Shown: positions 42,237 through 50,853, counted from the stretch's first letter. The stretch is 64,000 nucleotides of DNA from Glaciihabitans arcticus (GCF_004310685.1 NZ_SISG01000001.1:1116001-1180000); one strand, 5' to 3'. Program-made: numbers and translations. Notes: generated by a model from the letters alone, not told the origin.

Positions 42237-42773
42237 GTGTCCATCCGCCTCAGCCTGCTCGCGATCCTCGACCAGGGCGCCTGCTACGGCTACCAGCTGC
42301 GCGCCGAGTTCGAGAGGCGCACGGGCGGGGAGGCGCCGGTCAACGCCGGGCAGGTCTACAGCACCCTTGATCGCCTCGAGCGGGACGGGCTGGTCGAGAA
42401 GAAGCAGCCTGATGGCGACGGGCAGATCTACTACGCGATCACGGTGCAGGGCACCGCCGCCGTGACCGAGTGGTTCACCTCCCCTGTGCTGCGTGGAGCG
42501 GGTCGGGACGAACTCGCGATCAAGGTCGCGCTCGCAGTCACACTGCCGGGCGTCGACGCCGCGGAGGTGATTGCCGTGCAGCGTTCCGCTCTCTCGCCGA
42601 GCGGGCCGGCCACGACCCTCCCGCAGGCGATCATCGGCGACGCGCGTGTCGAAGCGACGGAGGCGGAGCGACGCTGGCTCGATCGGGTCGAGGAGCGGCT
42701 GGCATCCGGCGCAGACACGAAGCTGCCGCTCAGCACCGAGGTACCGAAGCGGGGACGGCCGCGCGCTATTTAG
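42237..42773 (+). CDS. PadR-family transcriptional regulator
   Basis: The 178-aa protein has the PadR winged helix at the N-terminus (LSLLAILDQGACYGYQLRAE, VNAGQVYSTLDRLERDGLVE, GQIYYAITVQG) and a C-terminal helical dimerisation part (PF10400-like). It is translationally linked to the glycosyltransferase gene (2-bp gap), so it may regulate its own operon. PadR proteins often respond to phenolic or other small ligands; the ligand is unknown. It starts with GTG. Confidence 0.88.
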   Translation: MSIRLSLLAILDQGACYGYQLRAEFERRTGGEAPVNAGQVYSTLDRLERDGLVEKKQPDGDGQIYYAITVQGTAAVTEWFTSPVLRGAGRDELAIKVALAVTLPGVDAAEVIAVQRSALSPSGPATTLPQAIIGDARVEATEAERRWLDRVEERLASGADTKLPLSTEVPKRGRPRAI

Positions 42774-44484
42774 CCTGCGAGTAGTCGTCCACCGCGACGG
42801 CCGTGACCGGAAACTGTACGGGGATGTTCCCGAAGATCAGCCTGCCCGCGTCGGCCGCCGCCGCCCGTACCTCCTCGAGCACGTGATCGGCGAGTTCCGC
42901 CGGGGCGTGCACGATGACTTCGTCGTGCAGGAAGAACACGAGGTGCGGTCCCTCGGTGAGCGTGCCGTCCGTCATGGCCCAGAGGCGTTTGCGCAGCCCC
43001 GCCATCCAGCACAGCGCCCACTCGGCGGCTGTGCCCTGCACGATGAAATTGCGGGTGAAGCGGCCCCACGCGCGTGACTGGCTGCGCGCGCGGTTCTGGT
43101 CGGCTGCCGTCGCGCCGTCCCCCTGCGCCGCGCCCTGTATCTCGCGCCAGCTCTCCCCCGGGAACATCGAGCTGCGCCCGAGCCGGGTCGACACGAGCTC
43201 CCCGCGCTCACCCGTGCGCGCCGCAGCCTCGACCATCGCGATTGCCTGCGGGAACGCCTTGGCGAGCTTCGGCATCAGCCGCCCGCTCTCGCCGGTGGTG
43301 GCGCCATACATCGCGCCGAGCATGGCGATCTTCGCTTCCGCCCGAGTGGCCACGGCTCCGCTTGCGACGATGCCGTTGTACAGGTCGCCCGAACCCGCGG
43401 CAGCCATGGCGCGGTCGGCACTCAGGGCTGAGAGGATGCGCGGCTCGAGTTGTGAGGCATCCGCCACAATCAGTTTCCAGCCCGGGTCGGCCACAACGGC
43501 CGCCCGCACCTGCTTGGGGAGCTGCAGGGCGCCGCCGCCGCTCGCACCCCAACGTCCGGTCGCGGCGCCCCCGGGAACATAGTCGGGGCGGAAACGGCCG
43601 TCGGCGACCCAGGTCTCGAGCCAGGTCCAGCCGTTGGCCGTCATCAGGCGAGACAGCTTCTTGTAGCGAAGCAGCGGCTCGATCACGGGGTGCTCGATCT
43701 GCTCGAGATCCCAGGAACGGGTGGACTCGACCATGATGCCGGCGCGGCGCAGGGCCTTGAGCAGGTCGGCGGGCGAATCGGGGTTGATCTCGGCGCCGTC
43801 AAGGTGAGCCTGCATCTCGGCGTGCAGCTGCTCGAGCCTCGCCGGGCGGTCGCCGCCCCTCGGGCGCGGGCCGAGCACCTCGGTGAGCATCGCGCGGTGG
43901 ATATCCTCGTGCCACGGAAGCCCGCCGTGTTTCATCTCCACGCCGATGAGGGCTCCGGCTGACTCCGCGGCCAACAGCAGGTTGATGCGGTTCGGTTCGG
44001 CACTGGATGCCACGGCGCGCCTCTGCAGCAGGAACTCGGCGACCGGGTCGGGGGCTTCCTCGCGTTCATCGCCCAGCTCGAACAGGTCCTCGTCGAACAG
44101 GGAGTCGGCGGCGCGCTTCGCCTTGCGCTCCTCGCCGGTCGGAGCGGACGGGTCGAGCGGCGGAGTCGAGTCCCACGGGCTGCGCGTCGTCGCCAGCTCG
44201 GATGCGGCGGTCAGCGTGGAGCCCTTCAGGATGTTGTGGCTGAGGCGCAGGTCGATGCAGCGCTCCACGCGCACTCCAGCCGCGAGCAGCTGCGGATACC
44301 AGCGGCGGGTGTCGTCCCAGACCCAGCGCGGCTGGGCCTCACCCTCGAGCCCCTCGTTCTCGAGTTCGGCCCACTCGGCGAAGTCGTCGGGCTCGATCAG
44401 TTCCGGCTCGTCGGAAGGCCGGGCCTCGCCGTCGAGGCGATGCGCAACAATGCCGTCGGGGGTGCGGGCGAGGACAACGAACAC
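42766..44484 (-). CDS. DNA polymerase I-like protein (bifunctional 3'-5' exonuclease/polymerase type)
   Basis: The 572-aa protein contains the family A polymerase domain: motif A near residue 340 (LIVADASQLEPRILSAL), motif B (RAEAKIAMLGAMYGATTGES) and motif C near residue 520 (FFLHDEVIVHAP, with the catalytic His-Asp-Glu). The N-terminal 200 residues carry a degenerate exonuclease-like domain. The 5' nuclease domain of true PolA is absent, so this is the short actinobacterial paralogue, not the replicative Okazaki-fragment enzyme. Its role is probably repair. It starts with GTG; a CAGACT hexamer is 6 nt upstream. Confidence 0.88.
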   Translation of the reverse strand: MFVVLARTPDGIVAHRLDGEARPSDEPELIEPDDFAEWAELENEGLEGEAQPRWVWDDTRRWYPQLLAAGVRVERCIDLRLSHNILKGSTLTAASELATTRSPWDSTPPLDPSAPTGEERKAKRAADSLFDEDLFELGDEREEAPDPVAEFLLQRRAVASSAEPNRINLLLAAESAGALIGVEMKHGGLPWHEDIHRAMLTEVLGPRPRGGDRPARLEQLHAEMQAHLDGAEINPDSPADLLKALRRAGIMVESTRSWDLEQIEHPVIEPLLRYKKLSRLMTANGWTWLETWVADGRFRPDYVPGGAATGRWGASGGGALQLPKQVRAAVVADPGWKLIVADASQLEPRILSALSADRAMAAAGSGDLYNGIVASGAVATRAEAKIAMLGAMYGATTGESGRLMPKLAKAFPQAIAMVEAAARTGERGELVSTRLGRSSMFPGESWREIQGAAQGDGATAADQNRARSQSRAWGRFTRNFIVQGTAAEWALCWMAGLRKRLWAMTDGTLTEGPHLVFFLHDEVIVHAPAELADHVLEEVRAAAADAGRLIFGNIPVQFPVTAVAVDDYSQAK

Positions 44485-44550
44485 GCACCCAGTCTGCCCT
44501 GAGCCGGGGACATCCCGAGACCGCGCAGTGCTGTCCGCCCTTGAGGGGTA

Positions 44551-44642
44551 CGAAAATTCAGGATTCCCGCACCGCCCAGTCGGTGAGTCCCGGAGAACGC
44601 TGAGGCACTCCGGGCCCGTGCCACCAAAGCCCTGAATTTCCG
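44551..44642. repeat. Dispersed inverted repeat element, copy 2
   Basis: The left arm begins CGAAAATTCAGG at 44551, and the right arm ACCAAAGCCCTGAATTTCCG is at 44623-44642. The outer ends are inverted repeats; the interior is less well paired than in copy 1 at 35498-35577. The right arm is identical to copy 1 over 20 bp. It lies in the 197-bp gap between the polymerase and DUF1684 genes. Confidence 0.65.
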
Positions 44643-44681
44643 ACACGCACGCACGCGTGCGGACGGGACGATGACCGGGGC

Positions 44682-45503
44682 CTAGTGGAGCAGCGAGCCG
44701 TCCTTCTTCAGCACGTTCTTCTCGCCGGCCTCGATCGCCACGGCGAAACGGTTCTGCTTCGGGGGCATCGGGCAGTTGAAGTTGTAGCTGAAGGCGCAGG
44801 GCGGGAGCACGGCGCGGTTGAAGTCGAGGGTGATGGTTCCATCGGGGTTGGGCGCGAGGAAGAGGAAGCGGCCCACCGAGTAGGTCGAGTCGCCCGACGT
44901 GGCGTCGGCGAAGACGAGCTGCAGAGCGCGGCCGGCCTTGAAGGCGGCGAGGTCGTAGTCGATGCCGTCCTTCGCGAAGGTGATGGAGCCGGGGATCACC
45001 TCTTCGCGGGTCTGGCCGTTGTCCTTGAGGTGCTCGAAGCCGAGGGTCGTTCCGGCCGGGTTCTCGCTCCACTGCGCGGTGATGACCCAGTCGGGGTTGT
45101 AGCCGAAGGCGTCGATGGAGCCGAACTCCTGAATTCCCGAAGAGTTGGAGTCCCAGACGCGCAGCGCGTACGAGCCATTCTCACCGGCGATCACAAAGCC
45201 GGTGCGGGTGCCGCCGAAGTCGATCTCACTCGGCTCGGGCTGGTTCTTGGCACGGACGGTGACGGTGCCCTCGACCGGGGTTCCGTCGACGATGATTCCG
45301 TCGGCTGCGACTGCCGTCACGGACAGGCCGCCCTCGACCGGTGCCCAGATGCCGGGGACTTCCCAGATGGTCTGCTCGGAGTCCACCCACTGGGTATTCA
45401 CGAGGGCCAGGTTGCCCTTGGGCTGAACCACCGCCTGTTCACGACGCGAGTGGTAGGTCGCGAGGGCTTCAGCGGGCGTGGGGGTGGCGGTCTCGACAGT
45501 CAT
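44682..45503 (-). CDS. DUF1684-family protein
   Basis: The 273-aa protein contains the DUF1684 core: YHSRREQAVVQPKGNLALVN at the N-terminus, and near the C-terminus GRFLFLAPNPDGTITLDFNR and LPPCAFSYNFNCPMPPKQNR, whose Cys-rich PCAF-x-CP-x-P-x-N segment is the family hallmark. The biochemical function is unknown. The ATG at 45503 follows GGAG; another ATG at 45512 would add three residues. Confidence 0.88.
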   Translation of the reverse strand: MTVETATPTPAEALATYHSRREQAVVQPKGNLALVNTQWVDSEQTIWEVPGIWAPVEGGLSVTAVAADGIIVDGTPVEGTVTVRAKNQPEPSEIDFGGTRTGFVIAGENGSYALRVWDSNSSGIQEFGSIDAFGYNPDWVITAQWSENPAGTTLGFEHLKDNGQTREEVIPGSITFAKDGIDYDLAAFKAGRALQLVFADATSGDSTYSVGRFLFLAPNPDGTITLDFNRAVLPPCAFSYNFNCPMPPKQNRFAVAIEAGEKNVLKKDGSLLH

Positions 45504-45602
45504 GGGCTCCATCTTTGTTCAGGTCACCAACGAGAACAGCGATCGACACGGAAGAATTCCGCGACGATCGCTGTGCGAGGTAATGCCTGGCGCGTGATCC
45601 GC

Positions 45603-45881
45603 TCAGCGCTTGATGAAGGCGTCCTGGGCTGCCTCGAGTGTCTCGAAGGTGCCGAGTCCGCGGCCGAGACGTGTGGTGACGGCATAGCCCTCGCCCCAGC
45701 GTGCCTCGACCATTCCGACGAAGGCTCCGCGAACGCGGCCGATCCAGACCATCGGAACGACACAGTCGACGACCTGCCATTCGATTCTCGGGCCACCTTC
45801 GACGACGGTGCGAACCTCGGCCGTCGTGACGGGAACCTGCTCTGTTGTAGCTGTTTTGCCTGCGTTGATGATGGTTGTCAT
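45603..45881 (-). CDS. Hypothetical protein, 92 aa
   Basis: This is a soluble protein with a flexible Thr-rich N-terminus and a beta-rich core (VRTVVEGGPRIEWQVVDCVV, RGAFVGMVEARWGEGYAVTT) ending in a helix (TFETLEAAQDAFIKR). I do not recognise the family; the core looks like a small substrate-binding or tail-like fold. GGGAGGGG upstream of the ATG is a strong ribosome-binding site. Confidence 0.7.
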   Translation of the reverse strand: MTTIINAGKTATTEQVPVTTAEVRTVVEGGPRIEWQVVDCVVPMVWIGRVRGAFVGMVEARWGEGYAVTTRLGRGLGTFETLEAAQDAFIKR

Positions 45882-45956
45882 GATCCCCTCCCACGGGTCT
45901 CGTTGGCTAAAAATTACCCCCGAATGGGGGTTCTCCGTAAGCCCTTGCGCAGGCCA

Positions 45957-46838
45957 TCACGATGGGGTAGCGGCAGCGAGACTAACCAGTCTCTTTCGGG
46001 CGTAACGTTCGCTGGCCGAGGGCCGCCCGAGCAGTAGCCCGAGTCCCCACAACACTGCGCGGGTAGCAGTCCGGGCCGGCCAACGCGGCTTGCGCAGCCC
46101 GAGCATCGCCAGCGTGTCATCCGGCAGCGTCGACACGGCGCCGGCGAAGAGAACACGGTACCCCGGCAGCACCGCTCGCTTGAGCGGCGGGTGGTGGATG
46201 AACCGCACGGCCTCGGCCACCCGCTCATCGGCGAGCAGCCGCGGACCGAACTCGGCCAGCTGCGCGCGCAGTTCGACCTCAGAGCGGGGCGGGTACTCGA
46301 CGCCCATCAGTTCCCCCGCGATCGCCCACTCCCGAACGTAGGCGTCTGCGCCTCCGGGAGGGTCGCCGACCCAGGCCTGGTGGCAGGACAGGAAGGACTC
46401 CGCGAAAACGACGTGCACCCAGCGCAGGAGCTCCGGGTTTCCCGCGGCGTACGGGACCGGCGAGCCCGTGGCATCCACATAATTGCCGACGACGCGGGTG
46501 TGCAGGCGTCGCACGAACGCCGAACCGCCCTCGGCTCCGGCGCGGTCGTCGAACGTCGTGGTCATCACCCAGCGCACCGTGCCGGCGAGGCGACCGAGCG
46601 GGTCCTCGCGGTAGCGCGACCAGTCGTGCACACCGGCCATCGCGCCCGGGTGCAGCGTCTGCAATAGCAGCGCGCGGATGCCCGCGACGAGCACGGGAGT
46701 GGCGCTGTGCACCGCCCACACGGCAGACTCGGGGCCGAAGTAGCCTTCGTCCTCGCCCTCGGCGAATGCTTCGACCCAATCGGGCACGCCGTCGGGATCC
46801 CCCGAGAATGCCGTCAGCAGGTACCCGCGCAGGCTCAC
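45957..46838 (-). CDS. DUF2236-family protein (MpaB/latex-clearing oxygenase-like)
   Basis: The 293-aa protein matches DUF2236, a family that includes b-type haem oxygenases such as rubber oxygenase Lcp and fungal MpaB. Conserved segments are RALLLQTLHPGAMAGVHDWS, YREDPLGRLAGTVRWVMTTT, FAESFLSCHQAW and EYPPRSEVELRAQL. I infer a haem-dependent or related oxidative role; the substrate is unknown. The GTG start overlaps the region of the DUF427 stop, so the two are translationally linked. Confidence 0.85.
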   Translation of the reverse strand: MSLRGYLLTAFSGDPDGVPDWVEAFAEGEDEGYFGPESAVWAVHSATPVLVAGIRALLLQTLHPGAMAGVHDWSRYREDPLGRLAGTVRWVMTTTFDDRAGAEGGSAFVRRLHTRVVGNYVDATGSPVPYAAGNPELLRWVHVVFAESFLSCHQAWVGDPPGGADAYVREWAIAGELMGVEYPPRSEVELRAQLAEFGPRLLADERVAEAVRFIHHPPLKRAVLPGYRVLFAGAVSTLPDDTLAMLGLRKPRWPARTATRAVLWGLGLLLGRPSASERYARKRLVSLAAATPS

Positions 46839-46839
46839 G

Positions 46840-47331
46840 TCACCAGCCCCAAGTGCCCTCGGCCCCCTTGAACGGGCCGACGATACTCGAAGTGATCCAC
46901 CCGCCGTAGAAGTCGCCCTCCTGCGCCTGGACCACCTCTCCGCCGACCGTGCAGCGGTCCATCGCGCCTGGATAGACGGCCACGCGGTCGACGAGCTGCT
47001 CGTACCCGCGGGTGGGCTCCGAATAGAACCAGGCGGCGCGATCGGCGCTGCCCACCGAGAGATAGCCTGCTCGCCCCTTGAACTCGCAGAAGCTCGACCC
47101 CGCGGCCGGCTGCAGCACGCCCGGCAGGAACGCGTCGCGCGGGAGGTAGTAGACGGGGGGATGACTCGTCTCCAGCACTCGCACCGCCCGACTCGTCTCG
47201 GCGATCACCCGGCCGTCCAGCTCGATGGTGACGCGGGCGTCGACGGCCTCCACGCGAGGCGGCCGGGGGTAGTCCCACACCGATTCCTGTCCGGGTTGCG
47301 GCTTCACGGGTTTCGGCGGGCGAGGGCTCAT
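46840..47331 (-). CDS. DUF427-family protein
   Basis: The 163-aa protein has the DUF427 beta fold with VWDYPRPPRVEAVDARVTIE, RVLETSHPPVYYLPRDAF, the conserved CEFKGRAGYLSV and AWFYSEPTRGYEQLVDRVAVYPG. The function is unknown; several members are near redox enzymes. It ends 1-2 bp before the DUF2236 GTG. The ATG is 6 nt after TAACGT, so it is probably leaderless. Confidence 0.88.
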   Translation of the reverse strand: MSPRPPKPVKPQPGQESVWDYPRPPRVEAVDARVTIELDGRVIAETSRAVRVLETSHPPVYYLPRDAFLPGVLQPAAGSSFCEFKGRAGYLSVGSADRAAWFYSEPTRGYEQLVDRVAVYPGAMDRCTVGGEVVQAQEGDFYGGWITSSIVGPFKGAEGTWGW

Positions 47332-47337
47332 GGCATC

Positions 47338-47343
47338 ACGTTA
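47338..47343 (-). promoter_or_regulatory. -10 hexamer TAACGT, leaderless start of the DUF427 gene
   Basis: TAACGT on the minus strand, 6 nt, then ATG at 47331. Confidence 0.5.
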
Positions 47344-47361
47344 CGCGTCGCTCCCCGTGTT

Positions 47362-47367
47362 TACACT
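47362..47367 (+). promoter_or_regulatory. -10 hexamer TACACT, leaderless start of the GNAT gene
   Basis: TACACT, 7 nt, then ATG at 47375. The two divergent leaderless promoters for DUF427 and GNAT lie only about 20 bp apart. Confidence 0.5.
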
Positions 47368-47374
47368 GGGGGCC

Positions 47375-47866
47375 ATGACCGACCTCGTATTCCGCAGCCT
47401 GGAGCCCTCTGATCCGAGCGCTCGGGACCTGCTGCGGCGTTACCTCTCCGAGGTCGCCGAGCGGTACTACCGACGCCCGGTATCCGAGGGGGAGCTCGAC
47501 AACCTCGAGATCGAGGAATCGAGCGATGACCTCCGCGGCCACACCGGCTTCCTGCTCGTTGCCTCCCGGGACGGTGAAGCGGTTGGCTGCGGCGGCGTGC
47601 GCATCGTCGACTCCGTGACCGGCGAGCTCACCCGCATCTTCTCGATCCCCGAGGCGCGTGGCACGGGAGTGGGCCGCGCCTGTGTGCTCGAGCTGGAAGA
47701 GCGGGCGCGAGCTCGCGGCATCCAGACACTACGGCTGGACACCCGCAGCGACCTCGTCGAGGCGCGCGCGCTGTACTCGGCGCTCGGCTATTCCGAGGTG
47801 GAAGCATTCAACGACGACCCGTACGCGCAGCACTGGTTCTCGAAAGACCTGCTCCCCCGGCACTAG
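47375..47866 (+). CDS. GNAT-family N-acetyltransferase
   Basis: The 163-aa protein has the GNAT acetyl-CoA-binding motif A, LTRIFSIPEARGTGVGRACVLELEERA, with the ARGTGVG loop. Motif B follows in LRLDTRSDLVEARALYSALGYSEVEAFN. It transfers an acetyl group to an amine of unknown identity. The start is chosen at 47375 because of the leaderless hexamer and the typical N-terminus; the frame extends 45 nt further upstream without support. Confidence 0.88.
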   Translation: MTDLVFRSLEPSDPSARDLLRRYLSEVAERYYRRPVSEGELDNLEIEESSDDLRGHTGFLLVASRDGEAVGCGGVRIVDSVTGELTRIFSIPEARGTGVGRACVLELEERARARGIQTLRLDTRSDLVEARALYSALGYSEVEAFNDDPYAQHWFSKDLLPRH

Positions 47867-47869
47867 CCT
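47864..47869 (+). promoter_or_regulatory. -10 hexamer TAGCCT, leaderless start of the SRPBCC gene
   Basis: TAGCCT, 6 nt (TGGACC), then ATG at 47876. It overlaps the TAG stop of the GNAT gene. Confidence 0.5.
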
Positions 47870-47875
47870 TGGACC

Positions 47876-48370
47876 ATGCCCGTGATCGAGTCGTCCCTCG
47901 TTGTACCGGTGCCACCGGCCACGGCGTTCGCCGTCTCGCAGACGACCGGCGCCACGCGGATGCGCTGGGATCCCTTCATCCGCCGGCAGCACCTCATGGA
48001 CGGCGCCATCGTGCCTGGCAAGGGCGTGCGCACCCTCACCGTGCACCGCCTCGGTTTCCGCATGGTGAGCGAGTACGTCTCCTACAACCCGCCGACCAAC
48101 GTGGGCATGAAGATGCTCACCGGATCGTGGTTCTTCGAGCGCCTCGGCGGCGGCTGGCGGTTCGGACCCGTCGAGGGCGACCCGAACAGCACTCTCGCGG
48201 TGTGGCGCTACAACTTCGCCTGCAAGCCGGCGTGGCTGGCCCCGCTGGCGGAGCGGATCGGGAGCGTCATCCTGCAGCGTGACATCGATCGCCGCATTGC
48301 CGGTTTCGCGCGCGGCTGCTCCGACCCGATAGTGCTCGCCGCAATAACACAGCCCACCGACCCGCTGTAA
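47876..48370 (+). CDS. SRPBCC-family protein
   Basis: The 164-aa protein has the START-like helix-grip pattern: MPVIESSLVVPVPPATAFAV (first strand and helix), TRMRWDPFIRRQHLMDGA, several beta strands and a long C-terminal helix (LAERIGSVILQRDIDRRIAG). The ligand is unknown. It follows the GNAT gene by 9 bp on the same strand. Confidence 0.82.
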   Translation: MPVIESSLVVPVPPATAFAVSQTTGATRMRWDPFIRRQHLMDGAIVPGKGVRTLTVHRLGFRMVSEYVSYNPPTNVGMKMLTGSWFFERLGGGWRFGPVEGDPNSTLAVWRYNFACKPAWLAPLAERIGSVILQRDIDRRIAGFARGCSDPIVLAAITQPTDPL

Positions 48371-48484
48371 GCCGCCTGACAGCAGGCTGGGAACCCGCTA
48401 GCGGCGGGAGCAGTCACACATGCCAGTCGTATGGTGAATCGCGAGGCTGATCGCCTCGATCCCATCAACGATTCGAGCGGAGAG

Positions 48485-49507
48485 ATGTCGCGCATGCTGC
48501 ACACCCTGCCCCTTTCCGTTAGCGGGTTTCCCAACTCGATCGACGAGGCCCTCCAGCTCGCTGTCGACCTCGGCAAGCGCGGCACCGTGCCCGGCGAGGG
48601 CGCGACGGCCGAGCTCTGGCACTTGCTCACCGAGATCGGCGCGCTCGACCTGGGGGCGGTGCGCGCTATCGAGCCACACCTCGACGCGATCGCGATCATC
48701 GAGCAGTCCGGCAACGCCCGGGTCATCAACGCCGCCCTCGACGCCGACCGCACGTGGGGTGTATTCGCGTCCGAGGGCGGTCCCGATCCGCTCATCGCGA
48801 CCTACACCGAAGACGACGTTCCGCGCTGGACGATCACCGGCACCAAGCAGTGGTGCTCGCTCGCTGGCAGCATCGATGCCGCACTCGTCACCGCGCAGAC
48901 CACCGAAGGCGAGCGCGGCCTGTTCGCCGTCGAGCTCTCCGATGTGGGCGTGCGGGTCGAGCCGGGTGCCTGGCACGCGCGCGGTCTCACCGAGATCCCG
49001 AGCGGACCGGTGCACTTCTCCGATGTGCTCGCGCTGCCGATCGGCGAGCCCGGCTGGTACCTGAAGCGTCCCGGATTCTCCTGGGGCGGCATCGGCGTTG
49101 CAGCCTGCTGGCTCGGCGGCGCGGTCGGTGTCGCGCGCACGGTGTTCGCGGCGGCCCAGCGACCCGATCCGAACCCCTTCCTGCTGATGCACCTCGGTGC
49201 GATCGACGCGACCCTGCACTCGGCGAAGCGGGCAATCGAGGATGCCGCGGCGCTCGTCGACGCAGGCCTCGCCGAGGGCGCGCAGGGCAGGCTGCTCACG
49301 AAGCGCGTGCGTGCCGTTGTGGCGGCCGCCGTGGATGACGTGCTGGCCCGCGCGGCCCACGCCCTCGGTCCCGCCCCACTCGCGCTCGACGCGGAGCACG
49401 CGAAGCGCGTCGCCGACCTGCAGCTCTATGTGCGCCAGCACCACGCCGAGAAGGATCTCGCCTCCCTCGGCACCGCCCTGCTCGAGAGCGAGGATGCGCC
49501 GTGGTGA
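48485..49507 (+). CDS. Acyl-CoA dehydrogenase-like protein
   Basis: The product is about 340 aa and has the acyl-CoA dehydrogenase fold: WTITGTKQWCSLAGSIDAAL in the middle domain, GFSWGGIGVAACWLGGAVGV, and a C-terminal helical domain ending YVRQHHAEKDLASLGTALL. It is shorter than usual at the N-terminus and lacks the usual C-terminal GGT-Glu catalytic-base region, so it may not be a beta-oxidation enzyme. Starts at 48431 or 48494 are also possible; GGAGAG is just before 48485. It overlaps the deacetylase/methyltransferase gene by 7 bp. Confidence 0.8.
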   Translation: MSRMLHTLPLSVSGFPNSIDEALQLAVDLGKRGTVPGEGATAELWHLLTEIGALDLGAVRAIEPHLDAIAIIEQSGNARVINAALDADRTWGVFASEGGPDPLIATYTEDDVPRWTITGTKQWCSLAGSIDAALVTAQTTEGERGLFAVELSDVGVRVEPGAWHARGLTEIPSGPVHFSDVLALPIGEPGWYLKRPGFSWGGIGVAACWLGGAVGVARTVFAAAQRPDPNPFLLMHLGAIDATLHSAKRAIEDAAALVDAGLAEGAQGRLLTKRVRAVVAAAVDDVLARAAHALGPAPLALDAEHAKRVADLQLYVRQHHAEKDLASLGTALLESEDAPW

Positions 49508-50853
49508 CTTTCGACTCCACCCTGCCCGGCACGTCGGCGGAAGCGTGGGAGGCAGACGGCCGCCTCGCGCGGCTGCCCGCGCTCAGCCTCGACGGGATCG
49601 AGAGCCTGGTCGTCGTCGCCGCGCACCCGGATGACGAGGCGCTGGGCGCTGGCGGGCTGATCGCCGAGTGCGCGGCGCGAGGCATCCGCGTGTTGGTCGT
49701 CACCGTGACCGATGGCGCCGCGTCCCACCCCTCCTCCCCCAGCACGCCTGCGCACGACCTTGCCGCGCGCCGGGCCGAGGAGGCGCGCACGGCCCTCGCC
49801 GAGCTCGCGCCCGACGCGGGAATCCTGCTGCTCGCCCACCCCGACGGCTCAACTTTGGAGCTGCGCGAGACGATTGCCGCCGACCTCGCCCGCGCGATCC
49901 CGGCCACCGGACCGAGCACCCTGCTCGTCGCCCCCTGGAGCGGCGACGGACACCGGGACCACCGCATCGTCGGCGAACTCTGCGCCGAACTCGCAGCGAC
50001 CAACCGGCTGCGCTTCGCCGGCTACCCGATCTGGTTGTGGCACTGGGCGGAACCCGAGATGGAGGACGTGCCGTGGGACTCGTTCGTCTCCCTTCCGCTT
50101 GAGCCGGCGGCCGCGGGAGCCAAGCACCGCGCGATCGCCGCGCACGTTTCCCAGGTCGAGCCGCTGAGCGAGTCGCCCGGGGATGAGGCGCTGCTGCATC
50201 CTCGTTTCCTCGCGAACTTCGAGCGACGCTTCGAGGTGTTCGTGCAGGAGCCGACCACGCTCGGGGCCGACTACTTCGACGCGATGTACGCACGCCGCGA
50301 CGACCCGTGGGGCTTCGAGTCGCGCTGGTACGAGCGCCGCAAGCGTGCGATCACCCTGGCTGCACTGCCCGAGGAGCGCTACACGAACGCGCTCGAGATC
50401 GGCTGCTCGATCGGCGTGCTGACGGCCGATCTCGCCGAGCGCTGCGATGCCCTGCTGTCGACCGACGTGTCGTCCGCCGCGATCGAGTCGGCGAAGCAGC
50501 GTCTCGCCGCGTCCCCGCACGTGCGTTTCGAGACGGGGGATGTCGCGAGCTCCTTCCCCGACGGACGCTTCGACCTGATCGTGCTCAGCGAAGTCGGCTA
50601 CTACTTCGACGCGGTGGGCCTCGACGCTCTTGTGGATGCGGTCGCCGAGCACCTCGCGGAGGGCGGCACCCTGCTCGCCTGCCACTGGCGCCACCCGGTC
50701 GCGGACTACCCCCTCGACGGCGACGAGGTGCACGTGGTGCTGGCCGCGCGTTTGGGACTCGAGCGGGTTTCCCGGCACCTGGAGAAGGACTTCGTGCTCG
50801 ACGTCTTCAACTCCGATGGCCGGTCGGTCGCCGAGCGGACGGGACTCGTGTGA
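49501..50853 (+). CDS. PIG-L deacetylase fused to NodS-like methyltransferase
   Basis: The 450-aa bifunctional protein has an N-terminal PIG-L/LmbE metal-dependent N-deacetylase domain (VVAAHPDDEALGAGG, residues ~40-50, and GDGHRDHRIVG near residue 155). A class I SAM-dependent methyltransferase domain begins near residue 255 (YFDAMYARRDDPWGFESRWY, then EIGCSIGVLTAD near residue 298, LIVLSEVGYYFD and LLACHWRHPVADYPL). The second domain resembles NodS, the N-methyltransferase of Nod factor synthesis. Together they suggest deacetylation then methylation of an amino sugar. Overlaps of 7 and 4 bp join it to its neighbours. Confidence 0.9.
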   Translation: MVTFDSTLPGTSAEAWEADGRLARLPALSLDGIESLVVVAAHPDDEALGAGGLIAECAARGIRVLVVTVTDGAASHPSSPSTPAHDLAARRAEEARTALAELAPDAGILLLAHPDGSTLELRETIAADLARAIPATGPSTLLVAPWSGDGHRDHRIVGELCAELAATNRLRFAGYPIWLWHWAEPEMEDVPWDSFVSLPLEPAAAGAKHRAIAAHVSQVEPLSESPGDEALLHPRFLANFERRFEVFVQEPTTLGADYFDAMYARRDDPWGFESRWYERRKRAITLAALPEERYTNALEIGCSIGVLTADLAERCDALLSTDVSSAAIESAKQRLAASPHVRFETGDVASSFPDGRFDLIVLSEVGYYFDAVGLDALVDAVAEHLAEGGTLLACHWRHPVADYPLDGDEVHVVLAARLGLERVSRHLEKDFVLDVFNSDGRSVAERTGLV

